Notes under the pieces: model-generated
Told to the model about the DNA's origin: nothing
The model's input: the letters and a program-made list of their open reading frames with translations, nothing else
The model's database searches: none
Assembly: GCF_026151205.1 (NCBI RefSeq)
Contig: NC_087074.1
Location: 9,093,726-9,157,725, forward strand
DNA: 64,000 bases
Reading direction: 5' to 3'
DNA from: Bolinopsis microptera
Taxonomy: Eukaryota > Ctenophora > Tentaculata > Lobata > Bolinopsidae
Made by a program: the position numbers and the translations under genes
Part shown: piece by piece, positions 45,421 through 60,400 of the stretch
Layout: each line of letters begins with the position of its first letter
Position numbering within the stretch: position 1 is the first letter of the stretch

Positions 45421-48400
45421 ATGCCGAGAGACGCTCTAAACCGTGATATGGAGGAGGGAGGTAAGTTAACTCCCATTCTTTTACCATAACAATATATTAC
45501 AATATATTCAATCTAGTAAGACAATTTACCATGGGTTCTCTTTCTCTATGGTGTCTAGGCTGTAAATTCTTTCCTTAAACTTCCATCAATACTTTAGCAT
45601 ATCCGGGAAACTTTCGTGGATTAAAATTCATTTCATGGGAAGAAGTATGTAGTTGTTGACTCCAATCAGCAGAAGTGACAACAGCTTTAGCTGACTTTAA
45701 GTACTAAACAAAGGGTGATTACACACTGTATCCAAACTCTAGCAATCACTTCAAGTGCAGAGCTTTCTAGCTTACCATTTTTTTTCTCCAGCTCTAAGCC
45801 TTCTCGCTTGACAATGATAATTACAAGAAGCCTAGTTTAGCGAACATGCTCTGTCTAGATTATATTCAAGAACATGAGAAAAAAAAGAGGATACACTTTT
45901 GGTAAACTTCCCATACACCCCATTCTTAGTGAGTAATAAATCTAACTAGCATTAGTTACAATCACTAACTCTGTATAACTCACTAAATTGGATCATATGG
46001 TTGCTGTAACTTTTTAAGTTATTTCTGAAAATTTCTCTGACGATTGCCACCAACATGCAGTACAAAGCCTACAGCTTGCTGGTTTCATGACGCATAATTA
46101 AATCCGCTCAGACCGAACAGAACGGGACGTGATGATTGGCAGAATTATCGCTCACCCTCGAATTTTACCTGTAATTATGTGTCACAAGACTGCTGTCCTG
46201 CTGCTCTTTCTTGCCGAGTTTTTCCTTTTGTACTTGAGCTCTCGGATGTCAGTAGCGGAGAGTCTTTGTCCAATCTGGGATGGTTGTTAGCGGAACTTAG
46301 GTAGCGGTCGCCGGTCACGTGTCGTGTTTCAGTGGTATAGCAGCTACAGTCACTGTAGCTGCACTAGTGGTTAAACTTTATTTACCCTTCATTTATGAAG
46401 TTAATTGTTGGTGACTGATGGTGTTTTTATATGACTGATGGCGGTGTTATACCATACTCAGGAGTCAAGAGTTAAGTTTAGTTAAGAGTTAAGAGTTAGT
46501 TTAGAACATTATGATATTTACATAATAATACTTAACCTTTATCAGCTCTGACTTTATCCTCCTCACCATAACCCGTTATGTTATAAACTTAGCCCATTAT
46601 GTAGTCTTCATATTGTTATATTTGTCATTCACACCTTCGCCCAAGATACAGATTTAAAATGTCAGTTCTATAATTATCAGCGTAAAGGCGTTGTCAATAA
46701 TTCTAAACAAACACTCAGAAAAACAGAAAACCACTTTTGTCATGTTGCACGTGTTGTTACTTACTACACGTTAGTCAACCGTTTCTTGTTCATAATGCAC
46801 GTGTGGGGAGGATGAAGGTTGTCAGGCTTTTGTAATTAGTTATAGAGCTGTAGTAGTCACCACCTTTCTATACTATTTATCACTTATATGCTCAAGTTTT
46901 CAAGTTCAGCTTTAATCCCGGTGGAAGTCTGTCTAAACCGTTGTCGTTACATCCAGAGCCGAAATAGGGTTGGTGTTGTAAAATTTTAAAGCCACAAATT
47001 TGGATCCTTAGGGCGGAAATCTGAAACCACAAGGTATTAGCAAAATGAAACAAAGTTGACAGACATTTGGTGGTATTTAAACATTACGTTGGTATTTATT
47101 ACCAACAAAAGTTTAATATTCGTTGTAAATTTATAGGCGTCGTGCGAGCATGTAATAATTATATTGTTAACTAGCCTGAAATCTGAATATGCTGAGTGGT
47201 AAAAATATTCTTCAGTATAGTTAACAGTGTCTGCTCAATATTCAGTTACTCAAAAATTGGCGCAATTATTATTACAGCCCCCAAATAATGTGAATATCAC
47301 TAATAATTCATACTATGTAGAGGACGTGGTTTTGTTTTAACAACTCTGAAATTTGACACCCCTTTTAACGACCACCTGAAAACTACTGAAAACAACAATT
47401 GACAGTGCTGCTGCCCACATCTAGCTCTAGCCGCCGTTATGTCCAGTCTATCATAACGTGTTTTTATTATTAAAGGACACTTTTCCATGTGCTAGCTACT
47501 GAACATTACTCAGCTGTTGAACGGGTGTTTTGTAAAGTTTACTTGAGTATTATTTCGGGTCGAGTAATATTGTAAGAAGCTGCTTATAGTTGGTAGTGTT
47601 TCTAATCACGGATGAAATCGTGAATTTAGACTTTTGGAAGTTTTCGTCAGTCAGAACTTAAAATATTTATAGAATTGTGGCAAATTGAAATCGTCGTTTA
47701 CTTAAAACCTACCATTTCATCACTGTCATAAATCCCAGCAAATTTGTTGCCAAAATTGGAGTTGGAATTCAGTTTTTCGAAACTTGTCAACGCTGCACAG
47801 TCTACCTGTCGGACAACATTGCTGTTTAACGTTGGTTAACTTGGGTCTGTGCTCAAGTAGTATTAATACAGTTAATTATACACACTGATACATACTGTTC
47901 CGTGGAGCTGACTTCTTAGCTAAATTCTAGCTTCACCCCACTCCAACCTCCCTCTTGTAATATTAACACACACAAATTGACCCACAAATTTTATTTGACC
48001 CACAATTTCTCAAACGTCCTCAGTAATGTGGTGTAATGAAGTTTGGTATTTAGGCCAGAGCAGCTGGCTCCTTCATTAAACATCTCATCAGTTTTAGTAG
48101 CACTCACTTCACTGCACCATGTGGTATACTGAAGAATGTTTTATGCGCTTTTACTCTTGGAACGTTTACAGTATCTTGTTACCGGCTAATTTTACTCTCC
48201 CTGGACTTTAAGAAATTACCGGGTTTTATGTGATTATGTGAATGCATGACTCACATATATTGAGATCCAAACTCTCCAATTTCTACCTGGGGAATAAGGT
48301 GGTGAGCTGCCGGTAACTTCACAAAATGCAAAGTCTTACAACCTGCCTTCTTGTCTAACACTTGTTGACAATGCCACGGCCAATGAAAAGTAGTTAAGCA

Positions 48401-51400
48401 TGCACACGGGTATAACTCCATCAAGGTGTTATTTGGTGTTATTTGGTCACCAAATAGAGAGTGAGACTCTGTAGAGTGTTGGGTCCACCCTGTTATGTCC
48501 TGAGTGATGATTTGACTAGAGGAAACTTACTGCCTGCATCAACAGGATGTGTTCCTCGATTGGGTTGTTAATTTTCACCATGAAACTTGTTTTTTGTGCT
48601 CAAAGGTGATGATATTTACCTAAAACGGTTCACACTCACAGAAGTCTATATGCTTGATTGGTTGCACCAATGAACCTCGATCGGATCAAGGCTGTCACGT
48701 GTCAAAACATATCGCTTCCTCCAAAACAGTTACTATAAATACTTTTAATAACGATCTGCAACATTTTGTCGGAAAACATTCTTGGATTGTAGCAGATCAT
48801 TGCTAGACATTTCGTATAAATTTGCATGTTTTGCAGCAAACGACAAATGATTAGTTGTAACCAAATAGAATGCAGTGCAATAATTTTGAACGTTCTCGGC
48901 CGATCAGTTTACCCACACCACGAGTGTAACCAATCATGATCGACTAAATCAGTAACGCACCAATGAGGAGCAAGTTGAAGTAACGCGCTGCTGGCGCGTG
49001 TACCTCTACACTTACTTCCACATAAACATACCCATAAAACATGATCTACTCTCCCCGGCACTCCACATTCATTTCCCTTTATCAATGAAACAATGTTTAC
49101 TCTGTGTGTGTGTGTAACTCCTTCATTAGTTTATATTATTACAGTCCGTTGATCGGTTGATCTCTGTTGTCTTTATTTCATTTACCTTGTTACGCTGACT
49201 TCCGTACTGTCCTGTACGCGTTGGTTGTTTATTACACTGACTTCCGTGTTACACTCATTTCCGTGTCCTAGCGTCGATCGTTTGTTCATTACTTCCGTCC
49301 TGGTATCATCATTGAACTTCATTAAATGTTGTTGCACCTACAAAGGGCATGTATTCTGTTAGTACGCACTGAATAGTAAATAGCACAATAAAACACTATC
49401 TATGAAGAACCATACTACATTAAATTTACTTATTGTACATTGAATTTACTTAACAATACCTTTACGGCCGACCAATAATCACACAATATCGTGAATATTG
49501 AATGTGCTATTACCCACACTCTGACACTCTGTTCATTCCTCTGTGAGATACAATAATTATCTCTGCTGCTTTAAGTCCAACAATCGAATAACGATGTAAT
49601 GTGTCTCATCAGATAGAAGCATTCTCTTTGTATCATTTTTGTGATGTTTCCTAATTCCTTTTATCTGGAACTCTCTCCCGATACACTCGATCCGTTCCGT
49701 TGTCATTCCTTTACACTGAGAAGCCAAGTTTCTATTGAAATTGTTTTGAAGGCTTTTCAGTTCTCAACACAAATTGTTTCAGCGTAGCCAGGTTTCTGTA
49801 AAACTTATCTTCGCGGCTTTTCATTCTTTTGCACAATTGTAACAGTTCGTAGCCAAGCTTCTGTGCAAATTATCAACAAGACTTTTCTATGGAATCTTTT
49901 GTAGAGCTTACAGTTCATTGATAAAGTGCGACTGTTGTCTAAACCCCTCTGATATATTAATGTAGGCGGTGATAAACTATAAACAAAGACTTGAAGGAGT
50001 ACTTTTTGTCGTTACAAATTACACTGTCTCGAGTTTTCGGAGAGTCTCTCTCTCTCTCTCTCTTGTCAGAGAGGCTCACTTACTCTGAAACATTTCTCTC
50101 GGGGTTTTAGGGCTGGTTAGTTTGTTACGTTTCAAAAGTAACTTTTTCTGCATTGTAACTTTCCCGGCTTGTAACTGGCGCAGTTGGCACCATGTTGCGT
50201 GAAATAGTTGCTGCTGCAGTCAATGTTACTTGATATGCTGCGTAATTTCATTAAATCACTACAATCTCCCCCTGTCAACCAGAGCGATCCCTCTCCTCCC
50301 ATTGGTGGAGGTAGATCATGTGACAGGAGTGTAGCCCTCTGATTGGCCGATCCAAACAAGATAACAGTTGGGATTCACTACCATGTATCCACAAAGAGTA
50401 ATGTAAGGTGGTGTACGTGGCTTTATAGCCTATAATAGCCTGTACATTTTATCTAAAAGATGGACCTCTTATCATATGTTAGATAGTAAGTTTATCAGGT
50501 GGCATCTCACAAGTACTGTTACATACTGTTACCATTTTATAACGACATTTTACCCTAATATAATTACATCATTTGTGTAAATCATTGCTCAATTTCAGAT
50601 TAAATCTGTCCTTCCTTTCCGGGAGGAATCCTTTTGCTTCCTATTCCTAGATAGTCACAAATTCTTCTTTAATTGCCAAGAATGCCACAATATTTCCCTC
50701 TCAGGACACAATATATATCACTCCCTCGTATATCAGTAATCAGATATATATCTCTACCTCTAATTTTATTATGTGCTACCCGATGTTGACATAGCGTGAA
50801 AATTATTGATACCCGGTTGTTTTGGTGAGTGCTCTCTTCCAATATCGTTCACACACTCACGTCTGTCGTCAATTCATTGGGGCTTGTCATTGTGCAACTT
50901 TGTGTAATAGTTTCCTAAGTTTGTGTAATAGTTTCCTAGCACTATGTGTCGTTCGCCGGGTAGCCGGAGCCTCTATAGTCTATAGAGTACAGTCTATAGT
51001 CTGTAGTCTCGTATATATATTGGTTGTTAGAAGCAACGCTGCCTCGTGGCTCGTATCTCCCTTTTCTCATGGTAACGGCTGTATGTGACTTATTCCTTGC
51101 TAATATTACGCACTATCAGGGATCTTTATGTAGGAGTAGTCAGTTGATCTGTGTTTGAGCAGGGAATATTCTCACTTCCTTCACATTACATCTAAACAAC
51201 CTCAATATTGCCTTTATAATATTGCCATTTGTACTCCTATATATTGTAGTTTTGACTCACCAACACATAACATGATCTGAACAACTAATTAGGTTAACTA
51301 AGGACATGAACCTGTGCAACAGTAAACATTGTATTAAATTCACTAATATTATTAGTCAAACAGTTCAAAGCACACAATAACACAGCGTATAACACCATGT

Positions 51401-54400
51401 CTCATGATGACCATGTTACTACTCTACAGTTTATATTGGAGGTGTAACAGTTGCCCGCCAAGTAAGGTATGCTAGCTTCCATGTGCTGCAACTTTAGTCC
51501 ACGTAGCCAGCCATCACCCGACACTACATCTACAAATTAACCGTATTTACTTTGGTTATCCGTTCTAACAATGGGACAATGAACGCTGCTGCACTGGCAA
51601 ATTATCCCTTCTCCCCCTCTCCTCCTCTCTCCCTCTCTCTCCTCCTCTCTCCCCCTCTGCTTTATGATTAACTCTTGTTCGTTTGGTCGGTGGTATAACT
51701 ACAATTAGGTCCCATACAAATACCCCTTCTCAAATATCCTTGTTAACTAATATGAGGGTATATGTTTTATATTGGTAGGAGTGTATACATATTGTATTAC
51801 CCCCCCCCAATGTACAATAGGTCTGTAGTGGTGACTAGTCAGTGCTGTGCTGTGGGGGCTCCTTTTGTACCGTTTAGAGTTTTATAGTGCACTATCACCA
51901 TCTCTACTAAATGTTTTAATTCTTTCATGGTTTCCGTGTTACTTTCCTGATTATTCAACATTTTTAACAATTGTACTAGTTTTACCTCTGTCATGGTTTC
52001 CGTGCTATTGCCCTGATTATTTATTAATATTTCACTTTGCAGTCATTACATTGGTTAGTTTCCGTGTTCCCTCATTATTCATTATTCAACACATTATCTA
52101 AGTATCCGCCCTACTTTTATCATCATTTCGAGTACACTGATCTCATCACGTACAAACATTTAAAATACTTGATGAACATTACATATTTAGGTTTCTCCGG
52201 ATAATTAAATCACCATATTCTATAACCTGTAACCTGTAAATATGCCGTATTTGATAAAGGGTTTACCACTTGAAAGGTTCTGGAAACCTGATAGCCGTGA
52301 GTTTCCAGAGTAACGCGTTAAGGGCAGGCGGTGGGATGATGTCAGATGATGTCAGCACACATAGCGGAAATAATATTCAGCCGTTCGGACTGGGAAAGCA
52401 ACTCGATTTGCTGCCTTCATTCGATCTAGATCTACACATTACTCCTGCTGTCTCTCTGTGTTGTGGCAGTGTAAAGTTTAGCAGTGTTGTTATCTTGTTT
52501 CACGCGTGTTAGCGCCTTGTTACCCTAACTTTACACCCTGTGTTACAGGCTTGTTGTTTCAGGTTGTAACTGCAAGTTTTAACATTGTAACCTAATTTCG
52601 TAATGAAGTGAGACCCATACTTGTAGCCTAACAGCTGTTATGGTTTTACACGGCTGTTTTAACATAGTATTATCTGGGTGACTGATGGTGATGATGTTAA
52701 AGTTGTAACCTAATTTGTTAATATGGTTTCCCATAAATCCGGGACACAGACAGTTCATAACACGCAATTCGAGGGGGGGGGGGGGGTCGAGGAATGCTTG
52801 TGTTAAAACTGCCACCTTGCTTGTTACACTGACCTGATAAGTCTCCTAATCGATGTGGTCCATTGTTTTAACCTTCTTTGTGATAACAAGAAAAAAAACC
52901 TTGCAAAGCCGCATTCGGTCTGTTGTGCACTAGGCATGTCAGGTACTTAACAGCAACTACTCGGTTCTTTTTAAATTTACATAATTGTAGCCGAATAGAA
53001 TGCAGTTCAATATTGTTACCATGGCTTCTTCCTGTCTGGAACCATTTCAATTTTCAAGGTAACTAACAGAATTCCTCCATGTTAACTTGCTGGGCAAGTA
53101 TTTAAGTAGTTTTGATAAGCATTAAATACACTTCGCTCTCCCAAAGTAATGTGTGTATTGAGTGGTCTCTATCTAATTAGTGCAAGTACACAAATGTATA
53201 TCCAGCTGTACACATTAATGCTTTTAACAGAGCTAATTTCAACTAAAATGACTAAGGAAACACCCCAGCTGTGTTCTAGAACATACTTCCAGGCTTTCTG
53301 CCACACTCCCTTGTAGGTTACAATTCCGTGATAATCTGGCAAATACCGAAATATTTGAGATGTTTATAAGAAACATTAGATGAGCACCGTGAATTGCAAC
53401 CAGGCGCACGTTTATAACACATTTTCAAGACATTATTATGCTAAGTTACCGCAGGAACCTACCCACTGCTAGCTTAGCTTCTAATTTTCTGCTAATTTCC
53501 TCCAATTAGCCGAACTGAATTTGCTACGTGTTAACTTAGCAATCTTCCTCGTAAAAATACCGTACAGGGCAGCTTCTCTCTTGGTTAAACGTAACATAAC
53601 GATACATTCAGATCCTCTTAGACTCAGTTCATGACACCCTGGTCAACCAATAGTACTGCAACCAGCGCCGCGCAACTCTTTTGCTGCATCTCTGCAAGAT
53701 AGGGGGTCGGGTACGAGCTTAATTAAGCTGTTAGCAGTATTCAGTCCGGAGTGTATCAAGTAATCTCAGGGTAACTTACACAGAGCGCCCAGCTTCATTT
53801 GCTTCATCGTCTCAAATGTGATCATATTTTAATCTCACCTACGCAATAAAATGTTACATAACCGGCCACTATGGTTCCTCAAAGTATGCATATTGATTCC
53901 TTCATGATTCTTAAAATAATGTGAATTCCATTAGTTGATATTCGTCATTACGTCAATAAGACGTGATAATTCCATCCTAAATATCCGAACTTCGTTACAA
54001 TCCCCTACCAGTCTCTAACGGCCGACATAAAGCAAATTACTCGGGACTCCTAATTTCTGTCGTGTTGGATCGTGGATAGCTACTTCCTTAATTCGAGGTC
54101 ACATTTCTATTTCCTCTCTCTCTCTTTCCTCTGTGTTTGTCATGGATCTAATTTGAGCGTGTCCCCTGTTGAGTGTAGAATGTTGCGTGTTGCCCGTAAT
54201 TACATCCAGTAATATACGTGAGTGTGTCCGGGCAGAGCTGCACCGTGTTGGTTGGAATTCGAGTTATTTATTTATTGAGGTATTTGTATGGCTCTCTCCG
54301 CTCTAAATGCTCGGATTGTCTCCCATTGACACTGATTCTTCCAGAGCATCCCTCACTCCTACACCCACACTCGGCCTCGTACGTTAGTTCGTCTGTGTGT

Positions 54401-57400
54401 CAGCTACTGTGTCAGTTACTTCGTAGCACTACTGTAGCACATTGCACTCACTTAGTATCACGACTGTAGCACATTGCACTCAACACAAATTATCACCAGC
54501 TCCCCCACGTACATAGAGACTGAGTTTCCTCCAAGTTTCCTCCTACGCCGAGAAGCAGAGAGTTTCCTCTCCTATTCCTTTCCTCCTTTTCACCTATTCC
54601 GGGTTCCCCTCTAGCTCTACTATCCAGCAGGCTATGTGGCTACTGTGTGGTTACTATGTAGCTACTATTAGGTTACTATGAGGTTACTATGTGGTTACTA
54701 TGTAGCTACTATTAGGTTACTATGTGGCTACTATGTGACTACTATTAGGTTACTATGTGGATACTATGTGGCTACTATGTGGCTACTATGTGGATACTAT
54801 GTGGTTACTTTGTGGCTACTATGTGGCTACTATGTGGATACTATGTGGCTACTATGTGGCTACTATGTGGATACTATGTGGCTACTATGTGGCTACTATG
54901 TGGCTACTATGTGGCTACTATTAGGTTACTATTAGGTTACTATTAGGTTACTATTAGGTTACTATTAGGTTACTATTAGGTTACTATTAGGTTACTATGT
55001 GGCTACTATGTGACTACTATTAGGTTACTACGTGGCTACTATGTGGATACTATGTGGCTACTATGTGGCTACTATGTGGTTACTTTGTGGCTACTATGTG
55101 GCTACTATGTAGCTACTATGTGGCTACTATGTGGCTACTATGTGGCTACTATGAGGTTACTATGACGTTACTTAGACGTTACTATGAGGTTACTTTGACG
55201 TTACTATGAGGTTACTATGAGGTTACTATGAGGCTACTATGTGGTTACTTTGTGGCTACTTTGTGGCTACTATGTGGTTACTTTGTGGCTACTATGTGGA
55301 TACTTTGTGGCTACTATGTGGCTACTATGTGGCTCCTGTCCGATGTGTCAATAATGTACTAGTCATTGTTGTCCGGCTTGCTACATTAATGAATATCACT
55401 TTACAAGGCAACAATTCTATTATACGTTTAGCTAATTGTAGAGACTAATAAATGAGATGTAGTTATCATGGGGCCTGGTTACAGAAAAAATAAAGCGAAC
55501 CTGTTGGTCCACATCGCGGTTTCACATTAGTTAGGATAGAATAAAACGGCCGGAATAGAAAAAGTTTCTAAGTAGTTCACTATTCTGTCCCCCGTGTGTT
55601 TGTAACTTGTTATAACTGTAACTGTGACTTCTTTTATTTAGGAATTACAGTCTGACCCAGCTGTCTGTAGCTTTGTTAACAATTAACTTAACGAAAACAT
55701 ATATTACACTGCTTACTGCTTCTTTACTCCTCTTTTTATATTTTTGCGCTTATCCTACTACACCAGTTATTTTTTAAAAGTCTTATTTTCTTGACCCAAA
55801 TTTAATCAGACGCCCAAGATAATATTAAAAAGATTTACAGTAAATTCCAGTTTGTTTTGCTCAGCTCTATTTTACAGAGCTGCGGACCCAGCTGCACACT
55901 TGCTACTCACAACATGTTAAAACCACACGATAAATTCGGTCGCAAACAACCGTGTTTAACATTCCAACACAATTTTGCACCTTTTACGAACCTTCTGACT
56001 TCTCGCTAGGGAAAAGAAACGCCGCCAGTGTTAAAAACTACCTGCATTTTCCCCGGTACTTAGTAGAATAAAACGTACGTTGCTTGGTGACCGTGGTATT
56101 TATCTTCACTGTTAGTTACCCTGACTTCACCGTTTGAAAGTAATTCCTATGCTGAGTAGCGCTGTGAGTAGAAGAGAGAGAGAGAAACAGTGACCACATG
56201 TTTTTGTATGTTTTTGATATTTGATCTCCGCACTTGCGCACCTCTCGTATTTCTTGTTGTTTGTACTGAGCTCTCTCCACAGCCTTTATTACAGCCGGGG
56301 GGCAGCTGGGGCAGCGGTTAACATCGCTGTGTGAACTTAATATTATGTTTAGCTCTCAATATTATATGTTCTTTTTTAAGTTTTATCTATACATTACTTC
56401 TTTCTGTTTAAACTTACCGACACCACGTAGATTAGTGTTTATAATTTACGATGATGGCTCGTTTTTAAATTCAAATTTTTGGTTTTTATGTCTCACGTTG
56501 GGTAATTACTACAGAGTCTTGTGGGAAGGATCTTCTGCCCTTCTTTACATATTTGTTTACATTCTTTTGTGTGGTTAACTTTGTTTATAACGGGTTATTG
56601 TAACCCGTTACCCTGGTTATAATCAAATTGCGATGTAGCCATCAACATGCTACAATGTGGTCTTACATTCGTCTCTAATCTAAAAATGACTTAATCCAGT
56701 CGGTTTATTATTATAACTATTAAAGCCCCTTGCTGGGATCATGGACTGAATGACATATTCTCCACTAGATCATTTCTATTGTTCCTCGTGTTTATTTCAT
56801 GATCAAAATAATCAAATAAAACTTCTCCCAGTGGAAAGGATGGAGTTCCTCCGCGCGGAACAACAGCAGGCAGCGGAGCAGTTCAGCGACAAGAAACAAG
56901 TCTGGATCAATGACAAGGATCATGGCTTCGCCAAGGCTTCCATCATTAAGGACGATGGGGAAAATGTTCTCGTTCAAAATACCGTAACAATGCAGGTGAG
57001 ATCAATTTTTGATTCGGGTTTTCTCAGTATGAATTTATAAGAAAGAAAGATACAAAGTCTCCTGCCGTTATTGAGACGTCTTTAAATTCCGGTACTGATT
57101 CAACACTTCACACGAGTGCTCGATGCAATATTGCAATAAAATCTAAATTCCCATTAATCGCCAACAATCTGCACTAAGTTATTATATAAAACAAACACCG
57201 TCAATAGAAGACGTAGAAGCAACACAACATTAATAATTATCAATTAGCTAGTTGAGTGACCTGCATCTGGTCGTTAGCAGTATCCAGCGTTGCTGGTGAG
57301 GGGTGTGGTGTACGTCAGACGCCTTTACCAATTGTTACGAACATATCCTCAATCCTTTATCTAATTATCACACTAATTTATCTGGCTTGCTTTCCGCGAC

Positions 57401-60400
57401 TCCGCATATTTTAGAGCTCTGATATAGGCACTGAGTGTTGAGATACATAATGTTTTTTAGAAGCGTTGTGTTGGACAAATCAAGCGATAAATAACTGGAT
57501 ATGATCTGAGCTTAATAGGCTGTTTATTGTTTCAACATGAAAATAAAACTGTCTAGACCTTCAATTAGAATTTCCGTATTCCTTTCCGAACTAATCAATT
57601 CTGGATACTTCTACGGAACTTTCGAGATTCGATTGCTCCGGAGTCCTGGACTTTACACAAAACTGAATTCCATACCTTCAAAACATTAGCTTCGTCTCCA
57701 CACGAGGAACAGCCAATAAATGTGTGTTTGTTTCAGGAAATAACAGTAAAGAAGGAGGATATCCAGCAGATAAACCCCCCTAAGTTCGAGAAACTGGAGG
57801 ATATGGCTAACCTGACATACCTGAACGAGGCTAGTGTCCTTCACAACCTCCGACAGAGATACTTCTCATCCATGATCTACGTAAGTGAACTTGGAACAGG
57901 TCATCATAATAACCTGATATTTAACTATTCCATTAGTTGTATATATAATATTACATTAAGAATAAATTGTTTTAAGTCTGTTGATGACTATAAACTTTGA
58001 CATTGATACCGATCATGCTTAAGCATTTTGATCTCACTCGTGATATAATTGCAGCTGTAATAATATATATTGTAATGTCTAGTGTGACCAATGTCAAACA
58101 CCTACTACAGTGTTGAGTGTTTGTATCAAGTGCTTTAACTGTGATTAAGGAGTCTGAACATTTGTTAGTTAACAGCTTTTAGACAAGCCTGCTCTAAATT
58201 CTAAATCATTGTTGTAAATACAGTACATTTTTTTCCATCTCTAACTCCCAGTATTTCAACCCACGGATTACGGGAAAGTGTAAAATTTTGCCGACATATC
58301 TTGCAGAGAAAAATGCTGCATCAGGGATGTGATATATAATATACCGTGTTAAGTTAGATTTTAATATTTACGGAGGTGGGCGTGTCCTCTACAGTAAAAT
58401 ACCGGTGAGCCCGTACGACAGGGAAAAGCGCGCAGGGCTCGCCGCTCAAGATACCGAAGTGCACTAATGACTCAGAATAGTCTAACTGACCCCAGAATAG
58501 CACACCTTCCCCGAAAGTATAACCTCTTATGAAATCGAAACCTACAATTTGTAAAACATGGCGCACGTCAAAAGTTCCCTATTTTGTGGGCTACACCCGT
58601 TTAATGTAATGTCGAGTGTGTTCGGTTTAACGTAATTAGATCCGCAAACTCTCTCTGAGTTTTACACCCGCACACTTGTACAATGACGTATTGTTGGAGA
58701 AAACTTGTGTGTTCAGTGTCAGAATATAAGGGTGTGGAGTCTTGTTTCCGTTTAAACTTGTCATCGTGGAGTCACATATAAGGATTACGTTATTATGGCT
58801 GACGGAAGCTCAAAAATTACAAAGTTGTTGCCACCGAACGTCGAACTTTGAACCAATAATTGGACCCTGTTTTATCCTTCCCATAGACTCCAGGTCTCTG
58901 TGTAGAATGAATCCTGGACTCAGAGACTGACCGCCGTATTTGATTATACCGACCATATGGTGTCTGGTATGATGTGGTGGCGAGAAGTTTTAAGATGCTT
59001 AATTCCGGTGAAAGATGACACTGTACTTTGTAGAATTATCTGGGAATGAATGGATTGTGCCTTGTGCTGATTTAGCACATTCCATTGTGTGATTTCATGT
59101 TTTCCACTTACATATAACTAACAGGCCCATAAAAGGTAAACTAAGATTTAACGCTAATTATATAATGACCAGTCTTCACCCCCCCCCCCCCCAAATATAT
59201 ATCTTCAAAATGTTTGAAACCTACAAAACCCCCGAAGTGGTAACTTTGAAAGGGTGTCTGACGTAGATTGGATCAACTCTGTATGTAAACAGGATCTCAG
59301 GGGATGTTCCAGTCGTTAAAATGTCTGTGCTACACTCTACTCCACCCGTAGAATTGTTAAATATCAACGCATAACTTAATAGGAGGCTTCCGTTGTTATA
59401 TCGTGATAGGATCTCTATTGTCCTGAGTGTTGCCACTCGTCAAGGATAAATAGCCGATGATGTTTAACGGCATCTCTGGGATTTTATTAACCCCTCTTAT
59501 TTCTTCAGACCTACTCTGGCATCTTCTGTGTGGCTGTCAACCCTTACGCTAGACTGCCCATATACACTAAAGAAGTGATCAACTCTTACCGTGGAAAGAG
59601 GTACCGCCACACTTTCATCTTAACTTCTAATGCTTCGACCCTCCTCGGGAACTGCTGACCTGCTTAATTTTAAAATCAGTTAAACATTAAGTAATATGTC
59701 TGGAATGTGATTTAACTTCATGACACAGCCTACTTGTTATTTTGAGACTCCTACTAAAATGCAGTCACTGAAAAGTAAGGCTGACAAAATTTGACGTTGT
59801 AATTGAAGAATACAGAAGCGTCTCATAATATAATTTTCTCTGCACCTGACAGGAAGTAGCATTGTTGCGCAACTGCAGCCAAAATAATTTTGTGCACAAT
59901 TCCATAATTACTAAACCAACATCCTAAATCAGGCGTACGGAGATGCCCCCTCATATCTACACCGTTGCTGACGAATCTTACCAAACCATGATCCAACAGA
60001 GGGAGAATCAGTCTATCCTTATTACCGGAGAATCCGGTGCTGGAAAAACAGAAAATACCAAAAAAGGTATCATTCAATATTTTCTGTTTGACACGAAGTA
60101 TAGTTAATGAGAAAGTTTGTTCATGCATTATCCCAGATAAACTCTTGATAATGTAATGTTATGTTTTTTGATAAAATGATATTTTTAAGGTAACAATTTC
60201 ATTTTTTAATATAAAAAACGCATGAAATGTAAAAAAGGAGTAAAATAATGGCTGTGTAAACATCACTTGACCCTCTGCCTTGCCCAGTTATCCAATACTT
60301 TGCCTCAATTTGCGGGGTTGAGAGTAAAAGTACCGATGGTAGCAATCTGGATGAACAGCTTGTCCGATGTAATCCTGTCCTTGAGGCTTTCGGAAACGCC

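Noticed and set aside
54678-55448. Long overlapping frames reading repeated [11 protein letters not shown]
   Set aside because: They are translations of the 11-bp minisatellite; three units equal 11 codons, so any frame without a stop stays open.
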